A stretch of 64,000 bases of DNA from Clostridiaceae bacterium (GTDB lineage Bacteria; Bacillota; Clostridia; Lachnospirales; Lachnospiraceae), in assembly GCA_910575435.1 (NCBI GenBank), contig CAJTGI010000009.1:1-64000 (forward strand), read 5' to 3'. Every line of letters begins with the position of its first letter. Position 1 is the stretch's first letter. The translations under genes were made by a program, and so were the position numbers. Under the pieces are notes generated by a model. That model ran no database searches, had not been told where the DNA came from, and saw only the letters and a program-made list of their open reading frames with translations. Below are positions 19,370 to 27,681 of the stretch, piece after piece.

Positions 19370-20473
19370 CTATATATTAAAGTTTACCGGAAGAATGAGG
19401 TAGATATATGTCTCCTCGTCATTCCTGATAAAGCAAGGTGCCTTAGGGTTAATCATATAGATATTGATTTCCTCCTCATCAATGACCCGCAGGGCATCCA
19501 TGAGAAATCTAGGATTGAAGCCGATCAGGATATCCTTTCCCTCCTTGGTGGCAGAAATCTCCTCATCCATGGAGCCAATGGCTGAATGCATGGAAAATCC
19601 CATAGTCTCATCCTTAATATCAATGATCACAGGTTTCTTTTCTGACTCCCTGATCAAGAGAGTTGTTCTATCAATACATTCCAGCATATCCTTCTTATTC
19701 ACCGTCAGCTTGGTATCATAGTCGCTGGAAAGCATCTTATCAATCTTATAGTATTCTCCTTCTATCAGTCTGGACAGAAGAATCGTATTTTCAAACTCAA
19801 AGAGGGCATGCTTCTCCGTAAAGAAGATATTCACCTCATCCTCGATATCCCCATTTAAGATCTTGCTGATTTCAATCAGCGTCTTTCCGGGAATAATCAC
19901 GCTGACATCGTCATAACTTTCCTTCAAATCCACTTTCCTAATGGAAATGCGGTGTCCGTCAAGGGATACTACTTTCAGCTGATTTCCCTTAATCTCAAAT
20001 AATTCACCCGTCATGACCTTGGTATTTTCATTGTCAGAGATAGAAAATACCGTCTGGCGAATGACTTCCTTTAAGGTAAACTGGGAAACTGTAATCTTCC
20101 TATCCTTCACAATGGCAGGAAGATAGGGAAATTCCTCCGTGGATTTGGCAGAAATATCAAAAGTAGCCTTTCCGCATCGAATGTTCATCATATATTTGTC
20201 ATCCACGGAAATACTCACCTCGTCCGAGGGAAGCTTGCGGATAATCTCATAAAAAACTTTGGCATTCACCGCCACAGACCCTTCCGTCTGAATTTGTCCT
20301 TCCATAATTGTCTCAATGCCAATCTCCAAATCATTGGCAATCAATTTAATGGTATCATCCACCACCTCGATTACCAGACATTCCAGAATCGCCATGGTAG
20401 ACTTTCCAGAAATAGCTTTCAAGGCAATGTTAATTCCTTCCAGTAACTTTGATTTTTCACAGACAATGTTCAT
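19370..20473 (-). CDS. dnaN: DNA polymerase III beta subunit (sliding clamp)
   Basis: A 367-aa processivity clamp. The N-terminus reads MNIVCEKSKLLEGINIALKA as in clostridial homologues, so I start at the ATG at 20473; an upstream in-frame ATG at 20563 would add 30 non-homologous residues. The C-terminal LILPVNFNI fits the family. The leader between 20473 and dnaA contains a CGCTATGCG/CGCATAGCG hairpin (20522-20551) and half of oriC. Confidence 0.97.
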   Translation of the reverse strand: MNIVCEKSKLLEGINIALKAISGKSTMAILECLVIEVVDDTIKLIANDLEIGIETIMEGQIQTEGSVAVNAKVFYEIIRKLPSDEVSISVDDKYMMNIRCGKATFDISAKSTEEFPYLPAIVKDRKITVSQFTLKEVIRQTVFSISDNENTKVMTGELFEIKGNQLKVVSLDGHRISIRKVDLKESYDDVSVIIPGKTLIEISKILNGDIEDEVNIFFTEKHALFEFENTILLSRLIEGEYYKIDKMLSSDYDTKLTVNKKDMLECIDRTTLLIRESEKKPVIIDIKDETMGFSMHSAIGSMDEEISATKEGKDILIGFNPRFLMDALRVIDEEEINIYMINPKAPCFIRNDEETYIYLILPVNFNI

Positions 20474-20605
20474 ATAAATCCCCCATTCTTGCATAGCCGC
20501 AAATATAAAGCGAACCTTGCACGCTATGCGCAAATGAAAATCCGCATAGCGAACAGCGTTCATATTGTGAAAAAATATCTTTCACAAGAAAGGCTTTTTT
20601 AAGTT

Positions 20606-20844
20606 CCATAAAAATATATATTAATTATTTATATTTAATCGTATTAGTATCATTATAGGCTGTTATGAAGTTCATAACTAGTTCCAGCCCCCTGTTTCTA
20701 AGGAAATTTACCTTTGAAAAGTCGTGAATTATCATAGGATTCACTGTGTAAAAAAACAAGGTTATTCACAGGCAGGTTTTCTTTAGAAAAGGGAATCAAA
20801 AAGTTGTCCACGGTTATTGTGAATATGTGGAAAAATTAACCACA
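20606..20844. other. oriC, dnaA-dnaN side: DnaA boxes, GC stretch, DnaA-trio-like triplets and AT-rich DUE
   Basis: Read in the dnaA direction (minus): box-like TGTGGTTAA (20844-20836), TTTTCCACA (20834-20826) and a perfect box TGTGAATAA (20770-20762), then a GC stretch CAGGGGGCTGG (20693-20683). Triplets ATA CTA ATA CGA TTA (20650-20636) resemble the DnaA-trio. An AT-only block follows (about 20635-20606). This order (boxes, GC, trios, unwinding element) is that of the B. subtilis origin downstream of dnaA, so strand opening probably happens here (inferred). The 411-bp gap holds no gene. Confidence 0.72.
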
Positions 20845-20854
20845 GGCTGTTGAT

Positions 20855-20885
20855 ATGAAAGAACGCAGATATTACGTTCCCTTTT
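20855..20885 (-). terminator. Possible dnaA terminator
   Basis: On minus just after the dnaA stop: GGGAACGTAATATCTGCGTTCTTTC, described as a GAACG/CGTTC stem with a 9-nt loop followed by only TTT. The short T run makes it weak; many DnaA-DnaN pairs are partly co-transcribed. Confidence 0.4.
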
Positions 20886-22262
20886 TTACTGCTGAGGGTC
20901 AATCTTTTTTTTCAGCACGTCAAGATTCTGTATCGTTTCTGGGTCAGAAATCTTGATTCTGTCCTCGATAAAGTCTAGGCTGTGAATTACCGTGGAATGG
21001 TCTCTGGCGCCAATCTTGCTCCCGATTTCCGAGAGGGAAGTGCCTGTCAGTTCTCTGCAAAGGTACATGCAGATATGCCTCGGGTAAGCGATGGCATTGT
21101 TCCTCTTCTTGGAGAGGATGTCATTGATGGTGATATTAAAATGATCCGCCACAATTTCTAAGATATAGTCGATGGTAATCGGCTTTTTCATGTCAGGGTT
21201 AATCTTATCGGATAAAGCCTGCATGGCCAGTTCCATGGTTGCCTCCTTCTCGCAGAGCTTGGCAAAGGAAATGACCTGGTTGATGGCCCCCTGCAATTCT
21301 CGGATATTGGACGTAATATTGTCCGCAATGTAGTCTAGCACAGAGTCTTCGATATGGATATGCTCCTTGTCCACTTTAGAGCGGAGGATTGCCATTCGGG
21401 TTTCATAGGTGGGCGGCTTGATATCCACTGTAATTCCCATCTCGAAACGCGAGCGGAACCGCTCGTCTAACGTAGTCATATTGGATGGGTGCTTGTCCGA
21501 GGATATGATGACCTGCTTTTTACTGTCTGTCAGATCACTAAAGGTAAAGAAGAATTCTGACTGAGTGGAATCCTTGCCAATAATGAACTGGATATCATCA
21601 ATCAGCAATACGTCCACGTTCTCCCTGTATTTCTCTCGAAATTCCTTCAGTGACTTGGAAGATCCGTTCTTGCTACCCCTGAGCGCTTCCACAATCTCGT
21701 TGGTGAAAGTCTCGCTGGTTACATATACTACTCGCTTAGAGCTGTCATGCTCCATAATGTAGTTTGCGATGGCATGCATCAGATGGGTCTTACCCAGTCC
21801 GGCGCCACCATATATGTAGAGGGGGTTGATGCTCTCGCCAGGATCTTCTGCCACCTTTAGGGAAGCCGCCTGGGCAAAATCATTGTTATCTCCCACGATA
21901 AAGGTATCGAAGGTATAGTAAGGATTAATGATCGTATGCTTTTTCTTTTTGGAAGGAGAAAGCTCCTCCTTGCTTTTCTTCGGCATATCCTTAATCTCTG
22001 ACAAAGAGATAAATTGAATATCAAAGTGGATGCCAATGACTTCCTCGATGGAAACAGAGAGGAAGACGGAATATCTCTTTTCAATAAATTCCTTGCTGTC
22101 CCCGATGGAAGTATTATCAATCAGGATGGTGAGCACGTCATCCTGCACAGAATAAACGCTCAATACCTGAATAAACGTGCGAAAGGACACGTCAGATATG
22201 GAGAATGTGATGTGCATGTGTTCCAATATTTTATCCCAATTTTGTTTTAACTGATTTTCCAC
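20886..22262 (-). CDS. dnaA: Chromosomal replication initiator DnaA
   Basis: A 458-aa initiator ATPase that binds DnaA boxes and opens oriC. Walker A is in GGAGLGKTHLMHAI (about 150-163), Walker B in VLLIDDIQF, and the box-binding signature is RDHSTVIHS in domain IV. The start is GTG with AGAGGAAC upstream. It reads away from rpmH across the origin, as in most Firmicutes, with oriC elements on both sides. Confidence 0.98.
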   Translation of the reverse strand: MENQLKQNWDKILEHMHITFSISDVSFRTFIQVLSVYSVQDDVLTILIDNTSIGDSKEFIEKRYSVFLSVSIEEVIGIHFDIQFISLSEIKDMPKKSKEELSPSKKKKHTIINPYYTFDTFIVGDNNDFAQAASLKVAEDPGESINPLYIYGGAGLGKTHLMHAIANYIMEHDSSKRVVYVTSETFTNEIVEALRGSKNGSSKSLKEFREKYRENVDVLLIDDIQFIIGKDSTQSEFFFTFSDLTDSKKQVIISSDKHPSNMTTLDERFRSRFEMGITVDIKPPTYETRMAILRSKVDKEHIHIEDSVLDYIADNITSNIRELQGAINQVISFAKLCEKEATMELAMQALSDKINPDMKKPITIDYILEIVADHFNITINDILSKKRNNAIAYPRHICMYLCRELTGTSLSEIGSKIGARDHSTVIHSLDFIEDRIKISDPETIQNLDVLKKKIDPQQ

Positions 22263-22387
22263 TGCTTGTTCCTCTTTTCTTATATAAACAACATTACTAT
22301 AGAGAAGAAGTGTCTCTTGCAGGCAAATGCGATGAAGCAGGATATGCCTTCTCTATGACTGTGGTTCGTAACATAATATTGTCGTAT

Positions 22388-22482
22388 AAGGGGCTGTAAC
22401 CCCTTTTAAAGCAATTTTAAAGAAGGGTGACAAATAACACATTATACATTCATATTTTATATCAAATATGGGGAAAATACAA
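22388..22482 (-). promoter_or_regulatory. Putative dnaA promoter and leader hairpin
   Basis: Minus-strand TTGTAT (22482-22477), 17 bp, TAAAAT (22459-22454) is a fair sigma-A promoter. Downstream in the leader a perfect AAGGGG/CCCCTT hairpin (22405-22388) could attenuate transcription. DnaA boxes lie just upstream (22521 onward), suggesting autoregulation. Confidence 0.5.
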
Positions 22483-22520
22483 GGAATAACTTTAGAAAAG
22501 AAAAAACAAAAGGAGTTTTT

Positions 22521-22961
22521 TGTGGATAACTTGATATAATTAGTTTTCCACATCAATCCACAAGAGTTGTGGATAAATTTGTTGTCAAGTTTTTCACATT
22601 TGTTGCATAAGCAAAATGTAGATTTTAAAAGGATTTCGTGGAAAATGTGGAAAACTCTGTGGAAAACTTTGATTTCCTTAAAGATTCCAAAAAAGTTTTC
22701 CACATTTTGTATACAATTTGTGCATAACTGAGGACGAACAGGTTTTCTATCGACAAAGGTAGAATGGATTAAAATGGGCAGATAATGAATTGTCAAACTA
22801 CGTTAATAGAATGAAATAATATTTTACAATCCATGTGTAAAATGGGAATGATCGTATTATTTTCTTCCTATTATAATGATATTTTTCTATTTGATGATGT
22901 TTTCAATAATGATGAAAATTAATTTTTGACATTTTCTACGTGTGGACAAGTATGTGGAAAA
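22521..22961. other. oriC, upstream DnaA-box cluster
   Basis: Perfect DnaA boxes (TTATNCACA on either strand) lie at 22521-22529, 22568-22576 and 22719-22727. One-mismatch boxes lie at 22544-22552, 22646-22654, 22658-22666, 22696-22704, 22941-22949 and 22953-22961. About nine boxes in 440 bp with mixed orientation mark the upstream half of a bipartite origin. The 970-bp gap 22263-23232 contains this cluster, the dnaA promoter and the AT repeats at 23030, but no gene. Confidence 0.88.
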
Positions 22962-23029
22962 TGTCTCCGGCAGGGTGGAATGTGTTTCGCGCAGCAATCT
23001 GTCCAGTGATGATCTTTGTTCTATGAAAT

Positions 23030-23071
23030 CTTAATAATTCTTAATAATTTCTTTCGTTTTTCTTAATAATT
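23030..23071. repeat. Three CTTAATAATT repeats beside the DnaA-box cluster
   Basis: CTTAATAATT occurs at 23030-23039, 23040-23049 and 23062-23071. The first two are in tandem and the third is 22 bp further. The stretch is very AT-rich and could be a second unwinding element or the upstream part of the promoter for the protease gene at 23233 (a TAAAAT -10 candidate lies at 23078-23083). Confidence 0.5.
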
Positions 23072-23232
23072 TTCTGGTAAAATATGGATATTGGATGCAG
23101 GAGGAGGTGGAATAAAAAAAGTTTTCTATGGCATCAGTAATGAGAAAAAAAGTATCTGCAATTCAATTAAAACATGTCAATGTCCTAAAGTTTGTATTTG
23201 TAGGCTTGACCGAACAGAAAGGAGAGTGTCAT

Positions 23233-24414
23233 ATGAAGAAGAATATCATCATGCTATTGTTGGCTATCAGCATGTTTTTTGGATGGAAGAATATGGCTGA
23301 TGCAAAGGAAGTGGAGACAGTTTCTCATTCAGATCTGACGGAAAGGATTGCGGAATCCAAGGAGGATCTTTCAGAAATCAGAGATTCCGTTCCCGAGAGC
23401 GCCATTACATATGCGAAGGAAATTTATATCGACATGTGCAAGCTGGCGGAAAAGGATCTGGGGAAGAAGTTAGATTATCAGACATTGCGGTTGGGCGAGC
23501 CGTATATCATCTATGATGTGGAGAAGAAGGACGAGCAGGATGCGGTGTTTTATTTCCCTATTGAGAGCGGCGAGCATGTTTACCTGACGCTGGAAGTCAT
23601 CCAGACGGATGAGGGGATGAAGGGCGGGATCTCACCCGCCACAGGAATCTATCAAAAGAAATCACTGTATGAAAATTCTATTTTTTATAAGGATCAGGAA
23701 AATATCCATGCCCAGACAATTTCTCCGATTTCTTTGTCAAGTAAGAAGGTGAAAATCAAAGAGTTCAACGAATATGATTCCTTTTCAGATTTGGATGCGT
23801 ATGCGAAAGTAAAGGTTATGAGCCATCAGGTGAAGAGATATCAAAAAATCCAGACGAAGAATTTGAAAGTAGATCCAGATGCGAAGGAGGGATATTCGCC
23901 TGGCTTTTCCGTGGAGGGCAAGGGGAAGAGGGTCTGCAATTCCGGTCCCTATATGGTGCCCCAGGCAAATAAAAATATATGCTGGGCGGCATGCGTGGCA
24001 TCCATCTATAATTATTTTTTCAACAAGCATATCAGCGCAAAGACAGTGAGCAAGAAGGTGTTGGGCAAATATGACGGTGCAAAGCCAAAGCAGGTATTGA
24101 AGGCGTTTAAGATGTATCATATGGATGTGTATAAATATGCTGATTATCCGATTACATATGATAAGATTATGCAAAATATACTTTATAAGCGTATGATGAT
24201 TGCCGTGGGATTTTGGCGTAAGGATTTTCCAGTACATGATGTCGTAGTAACGGGATATCATAATTCCAGTAAGAAAAAGGAAGTAAAGATCTATGACCCA
24301 TCAGAAGATACATGGAAGTGGATTGTGCCAGGAGGTAAAAAAGAAGAATATAAGTATGTATTTATTTCTGAAGGTGCCCCTTATGTTTGGAAATATACAT
24401 ATTATGTTTACTAA
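23233..24414 (+). CDS. Secreted papain-like/C39-type cysteine peptidase
   Basis: A 393-aa exported protein. Seen: signal peptide (MKKNIIMLLLAISMFFGW... to about Ala25), a helical/beta N-terminal part (about 30-230) and a C-terminal papain-like peptidase. The peptidase has Gln and Cys in PQANKNICWAACVAS (about 239-253), His in VHDVVVTGYH and Asp in IYDPSEDTW. This resembles C39_2/AvrRpt2-like peptidases with an intact triad. The start at 23233 has AAAGGAG 6 nt upstream. Followed 21 bp later by an SH3-like membrane protein, likely the same operon. Its place between oriC and rpmH is unusual. Substrate unknown. Confidence 0.78.
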   Translation: MKKNIIMLLLAISMFFGWKNMADAKEVETVSHSDLTERIAESKEDLSEIRDSVPESAITYAKEIYIDMCKLAEKDLGKKLDYQTLRLGEPYIIYDVEKKDEQDAVFYFPIESGEHVYLTLEVIQTDEGMKGGISPATGIYQKKSLYENSIFYKDQENIHAQTISPISLSSKKVKIKEFNEYDSFSDLDAYAKVKVMSHQVKRYQKIQTKNLKVDPDAKEGYSPGFSVEGKGKRVCNSGPYMVPQANKNICWAACVASIYNYFFNKHISAKTVSKKVLGKYDGAKPKQVLKAFKMYHMDVYKYADYPITYDKIMQNILYKRMMIAVGFWRKDFPVHDVVVTGYHNSSKKKEVKIYDPSEDTWKWIVPGGKKEEYKYVFISEGAPYVWKYTYYVY

Positions 24415-24435
24415 TTTTGAAAGAGGGGGCTGAAT

Positions 24436-25284
24436 ATGAAAAAGTCATATGTATTTTTAAGCATAATTATATTGTTCATTTGTTGTGCCGGTACGGGAGT
24501 GCAAGTGGCAGCACTAGAAGGCGGCAAGGCGCACCGGCAGGATACAGATTATCTTGAATTATCCGATAATTCCTTTTATCTGACGCACAAGAAGGAATGC
24601 AAGTATAGCGGACACGGCTACCTTGCCAGAAAGGAAGTGACTTGCTATAAGAATCCTGAATCTGACAAGGAAGTTGCTCCGATTGAAAAAGGAGAGTGTT
24701 TTTACGTTATCTATACATATCAAACAAATTTCGATACATGGGGTCTTGCATCGAACGGCTTAGACAAATGGGTGAAATTGCGGGATTTGGAATTTTTGGA
24801 GAATATGGATTCATTTATTGCGGAATACAGGAAAGAAATGGGAAAGCCAAAAGATTCCGAATTAAAGAAAGCACTGGGAACTGTGTCAGACACGCTCCAG
24901 AAAGACATCGTCAAATGGTCCTATCCCTGCTCGGGAAAAGTTGTGGGAACATGCTCTAAAAAGAAATATCCAACCATGGATTCTATCCTTATGGATTCAT
25001 CGTTCATTTATCAGGATAGGCAGAAGCGATATTGGAGAATTTATGGGGATGACTATGATAGCAAGACCGGGGAATACAAGCCCTATGCTATCTGCCTGTC
25101 AGATCCGGAAAATGACCAGATAGGGAAAGAGATTACTCTTACGAAACCCTATACTGGGGGGAAATACGGCAGGTGGCTAGTAGCCATTCCCATAGGGATT
25201 GTGATTTGCATCCTGATAGTGGGAGTTATCATATTTAGGGTTCACAGAAGGCTTCGCATTAAAAATATGGCAGAAGATGTATGA
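24436..25284 (+). CDS. Membrane-anchored protein with SH3-like domain, unknown function
   Basis: A 282-aa protein with an N-terminal signal (MKKSYVFLSIIILFICCAGTG) and a C-terminal transmembrane helix (about 241-262, WLVAIPIGIVICILIVGVII) followed by a basic tail RVHRRLRIK. The part outside the membrane includes an SH3-like stretch (about 55-112: KEVTCYKNPESDKEVAPIEK, then WVKLRDLEFL) typical of peptide or wall binding. It may hold or assist the upstream protease at the cell surface (inferred from adjacency). SD GAGGGGG precedes the ATG. Confidence 0.7.
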   Translation: MKKSYVFLSIIILFICCAGTGVQVAALEGGKAHRQDTDYLELSDNSFYLTHKKECKYSGHGYLARKEVTCYKNPESDKEVAPIEKGECFYVIYTYQTNFDTWGLASNGLDKWVKLRDLEFLENMDSFIAEYRKEMGKPKDSELKKALGTVSDTLQKDIVKWSYPCSGKVVGTCSKKKYPTMDSILMDSSFIYQDRQKRYWRIYGDDYDSKTGEYKPYAICLSDPENDQIGKEITLTKPYTGGKYGRWLVAIPIGIVICILIVGVIIFRVHRRLRIKNMAEDV

Positions 25285-25298
25285 TGCTGTCATTTTGC

Positions 25299-25330
25299 AA
25301 AAGAGGGGGATGAAAATGAAAAAGTTCTAA
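25299..25330 (+). pseudogene. Vestigial copy of the preceding gene's ribosome-binding site and start
   Basis: AAAGAGGGGG-TGA-ATGAAAAAGT here matches the SD/start region of the 24436 gene at about 23 of 26 positions, but the frame stops after Met-Lys-Lys-Phe. It looks like the left-over front of a deleted or duplicated neighbour. The following stretch to 25455 has only a weak hairpin (25392-25415). Confidence 0.5.
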
Positions 25331-25455
25331 TGGAAAAGCAAAGTATGACAGTGTTTGTCGCAATATTAAGAAAAACTAAGGCAGAGATTCTGGAAAGTAG
25401 TTGTTTCTATTTTCCGGCATCTAATGCCTTATTGACAAAAAAATTACATTTATAC

Positions 25456-25484
25456 TTGACGAAAAGCCTAAATACTAATATAAT
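25456..25484 (+). promoter_or_regulatory. rpmH-rnpA operon promoter
   Basis: TTGACG (25456-25461), 17 bp, TATAAT (25479-25484): a near-perfect sigma-A promoter 73 bp upstream of rpmH. Confidence 0.9.
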
Positions 25485-25557
25485 ATGAGATACATGTGAT
25501 TTTGCGTAATTTTGCTTGATTGCAGAAGATATTATATGTGAAGGAGGTGTATACGGG

Positions 25558-25692
25558 ATGAAAATGACATATCAGCCCAAGAAGAGGCATCGCAAGAGAG
25601 TCCATGGATTTAGGAAGAGAATGCATACGTCCAATGGAAGGAAAGTGTTGGCTAATAGAAGAGCAAAGGGAAGACATAAGTTATCCGCATAG
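25558..25692 (+). CDS. rpmH: 50S ribosomal protein L34
   Basis: A 44-aa basic ribosomal protein starting [20 protein letters not shown] and ending in [10 protein letters not shown], the full L34 pattern. AAGGAGG lies upstream. First gene of the conserved rpmH-rnpA-yidD-yidC-jag run. Confidence 0.98.
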   Translation: MKMTYQPKKRHRKRVHGFRKRMHTSNGRKVLANRRAKGRHKLSA

Positions 25693-25745
25693 GTCGCATT
25701 CATGTGACCTTTTCTTCTATTTATATTTATGTGATAGAGGGGAAT

Positions 25746-26084
25746 ATGATATTTCATTCTATTAAGAAGAACAGAGAGTTTGTAGATGTGTATCATCGGG
25801 GGAAATCCTATGCCAACAAGTATTTGGTGATGTATGTTCTCAATAATGATTTCGGAGAGAACAGGTTCGGGATTACTGTTAGCAAGAAAGTTGGAAACAG
25901 TGTAGTAAGGCATAGGACAACCCGGTTGATCAGAGAGAGTATTCGGCTTCACTTGAATATGTTTGAGAAAAGTTTTGACATTGTGATTGTGGCGAGGAAT
26001 ACGGCGAAAGGCAAAAAGTTTTCGGATGTGGAAAGTGCAATGCTGCATTTGGGAAGATTGCACGGAATATTGAATGAAGAGTAA
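25746..26084 (+). CDS. rnpA: Ribonuclease P protein component
   Basis: A 112-aa protein subunit of RNase P, which matures tRNA 5' ends. Seen: [20 protein letters not shown], the conserved RNA-binding motif. The usual RNR core reads RHR here. I start at the ATG at 25746 after GAGGGG; the frame is open from 25704 without homology. The stop is 2 bp before yidD. Confidence 0.94.
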   Translation: MIFHSIKKNREFVDVYHRGKSYANKYLVMYVLNNDFGENRFGITVSKKVGNSVVRHRTTRLIRESIRLHLNMFEKSFDIVIVARNTAKGKKFSDVESAMLHLGRLHGILNEE

Positions 26085-26086
26085 AT

Positions 26087-26299
26087 ATGAAGAAATTGGT
26101 GATATTGCTGATTAACGGATATCAGAAGTATTTGTCTCCCTTAAAAAGAAGACCGACGTGCATATACACGCCAACATGTTCTCAATATGCGGTTGAGGCA
26201 TTGGAAAAACATGGTTTTTTTAAAGGGAGTTTTTTAGCTGTAAGAAGAGTGCTGCGATGTCATCCTTTCGCAAAAGGTGGATATGATCCCGTGCCATAA
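26087..26299 (+). CDS. yidD: Membrane protein insertion efficiency factor YidD
   Basis: A 70-aa protein that aids YidC-dependent insertion. The cysteine-rich core [19 protein letters not shown] and [10 protein letters not shown] are diagnostic. It starts 2 bp after rnpA and precedes yidC. Confidence 0.96.
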   Translation: MKKLVILLINGYQKYLSPLKRRPTCIYTPTCSQYAVEALEKHGFFKGSFLAVRRVLRCHPFAKGGYDPVP

Positions 26300-26314
26300 T
26301 TGTATGGGACAAAA

Positions 26315-26397
26315 GTGTGAAAATGAATTTTTCACATTGCGAGCATGGCTCGCATTGTAAATATTTTGCTTGCACCCAAATTCGCAGGTTGGGCAAG
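26315..26397 (+). other. Three consecutive hairpins between yidD and yidC
   Basis: GTGTGAAAA/TTTTCACA (26315-26336), the perfect TGCGAGC/GCTCGCA (26338-26354) and CTTGC-CCC/GGGCAAG (26369-26397), the last ending 3 nt before the yidC SD. A similar GTGTGAAAAATAA hairpin opens the leader at 42346-42453. They may tune processing or translation between the two genes (inferred). Confidence 0.5.
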
Positions 26398-26411
26398 AAT
26401 GGGAGATTTTT

Positions 26412-27665
26412 ATGATGATGAATGTGATTTTAACCACCTATCAGGGTGCTTTTTTGGGACCGATTGCGCGGGTTCTTGGCAAGATTCTGGAAGCAATCTA
26501 TTATGTCCTGGACTTGGTTGGAATTGAAAATACAGGTATTTGCCTGATTATTTTTACATTTCTAGTCAATGGGTTGATGCTGCCGCTGCAGATCAAGCAG
26601 CAAAAGTTTTCTAAGATGTCTGCTATCATGAACCCGGAGATTCAGGCGATACAGAAAAAATATAAAAATAAGAAGGATCAGGCATCCCAGCAGAAAATGT
26701 CTCTGGAAACCCAGGCGGTTTATCAGAAATATGGGGTAAGCCCTGCCAGTGGCTGTCTTCCCCTTCTGATTACCATGCCTATTTTATTTGCTCTGTATCG
26801 AGTGATTTATAATGTGCCGGCATATGTGGGACAGGTCTATGATATCTATGCCGGAGTCGCAGGGCAATTAAAGGGATTGGGCGCTTCCGTAAAGGATATT
26901 GCGGATATGGTTGGCACCCAGACCTATGTGGTAACTGATGCTGTAAAGCATGCCAAGGAAAATGGAAACGAGCTGAACTATTTTATAGATGTTCTGGGAC
27001 AGTTTAATTCTGGTTCCTGGGACAAGCTGGCAGATAAGTTTCCTGATTTGACATCTATGATTGATTCTGTCAAGAACCAGTCAGCCCATATCAATTCATT
27101 TCTTGGGATGAATATTGCAGATACGCCGAAGCTTAAGAGCATTAGCATTTCTATTCCTATTCTGTCCGTAGTTACCCAGATTCTCAGTACGAAGCTGAGC
27201 ATGGCGGGGGCAAGTCAGAGCATGGATGGAGATAATCCTACTGCAAATTCTATGAAAGTGATGAACAACGTCATGCCATTCGTATCCGGCGCTATGTGCT
27301 TTATGTTTCCTATTGGCGTGGGCATTTACTGGGTGGCAGGAAATGTGTTCCGCATCTTCCAGTCACTGGGAATCAACTTATATTTCAGCAAGACAGATAT
27401 GGATGAGATGATTCAGAAGAATGTGGAGAAGTCAAAAAAGCGATTTGAAAAGATGGGTGTAAATCCAAAAATTGCAACTCAGGATTTAAAGAATAAGCCT
27501 TCCGTTTCAGAGAAGAAAAAAGATGGGAAGGCTGTGCCGAATGCTTCACAGGTTACGAAGAATAAGACGAAGAATACGAATTATTCTAGGCCGGATAATA
27601 AAAAGTATAAGGAGGGAAGCATTGCTTCTTATGCTAATATGTTGAATAGACGTGAGGATTCGTAA
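26412..27665 (+). CDS. yidC: YidC/Oxa1-family membrane protein insertase
   Basis: A 417-aa insertase for membrane proteins. Seen: an N-terminal amphipathic/TM segment, LIIFTFLVNGLMLPLQIKQQ followed by the KMSAIMNPEIQAIQKKY coiled region, PLLITMPILFALYRVIYNVP, then TM helices near 310-345 (VMPFVSGAMCFMFPIGVGIY). An extra hydrophilic stretch of about 100 residues (about 130-240) between TM segments is absent from B. subtilis SpoIIIJ; the Lys-rich tail could bind ribosomes. Start at 26412 (ATG ATG ATG) after GGGAG. Confidence 0.95.
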   Translation: MMMNVILTTYQGAFLGPIARVLGKILEAIYYVLDLVGIENTGICLIIFTFLVNGLMLPLQIKQQKFSKMSAIMNPEIQAIQKKYKNKKDQASQQKMSLETQAVYQKYGVSPASGCLPLLITMPILFALYRVIYNVPAYVGQVYDIYAGVAGQLKGLGASVKDIADMVGTQTYVVTDAVKHAKENGNELNYFIDVLGQFNSGSWDKLADKFPDLTSMIDSVKNQSAHINSFLGMNIADTPKLKSISISIPILSVVTQILSTKLSMAGASQSMDGDNPTANSMKVMNNVMPFVSGAMCFMFPIGVGIYWVAGNVFRIFQSLGINLYFSKTDMDEMIQKNVEKSKKRFEKMGVNPKIATQDLKNKPSVSEKKKDGKAVPNASQVTKNKTKNTNYSRPDNKKYKEGSIASYANMLNRREDS

Positions 27666-27681
27666 AAGGGGAGGTAACAAT

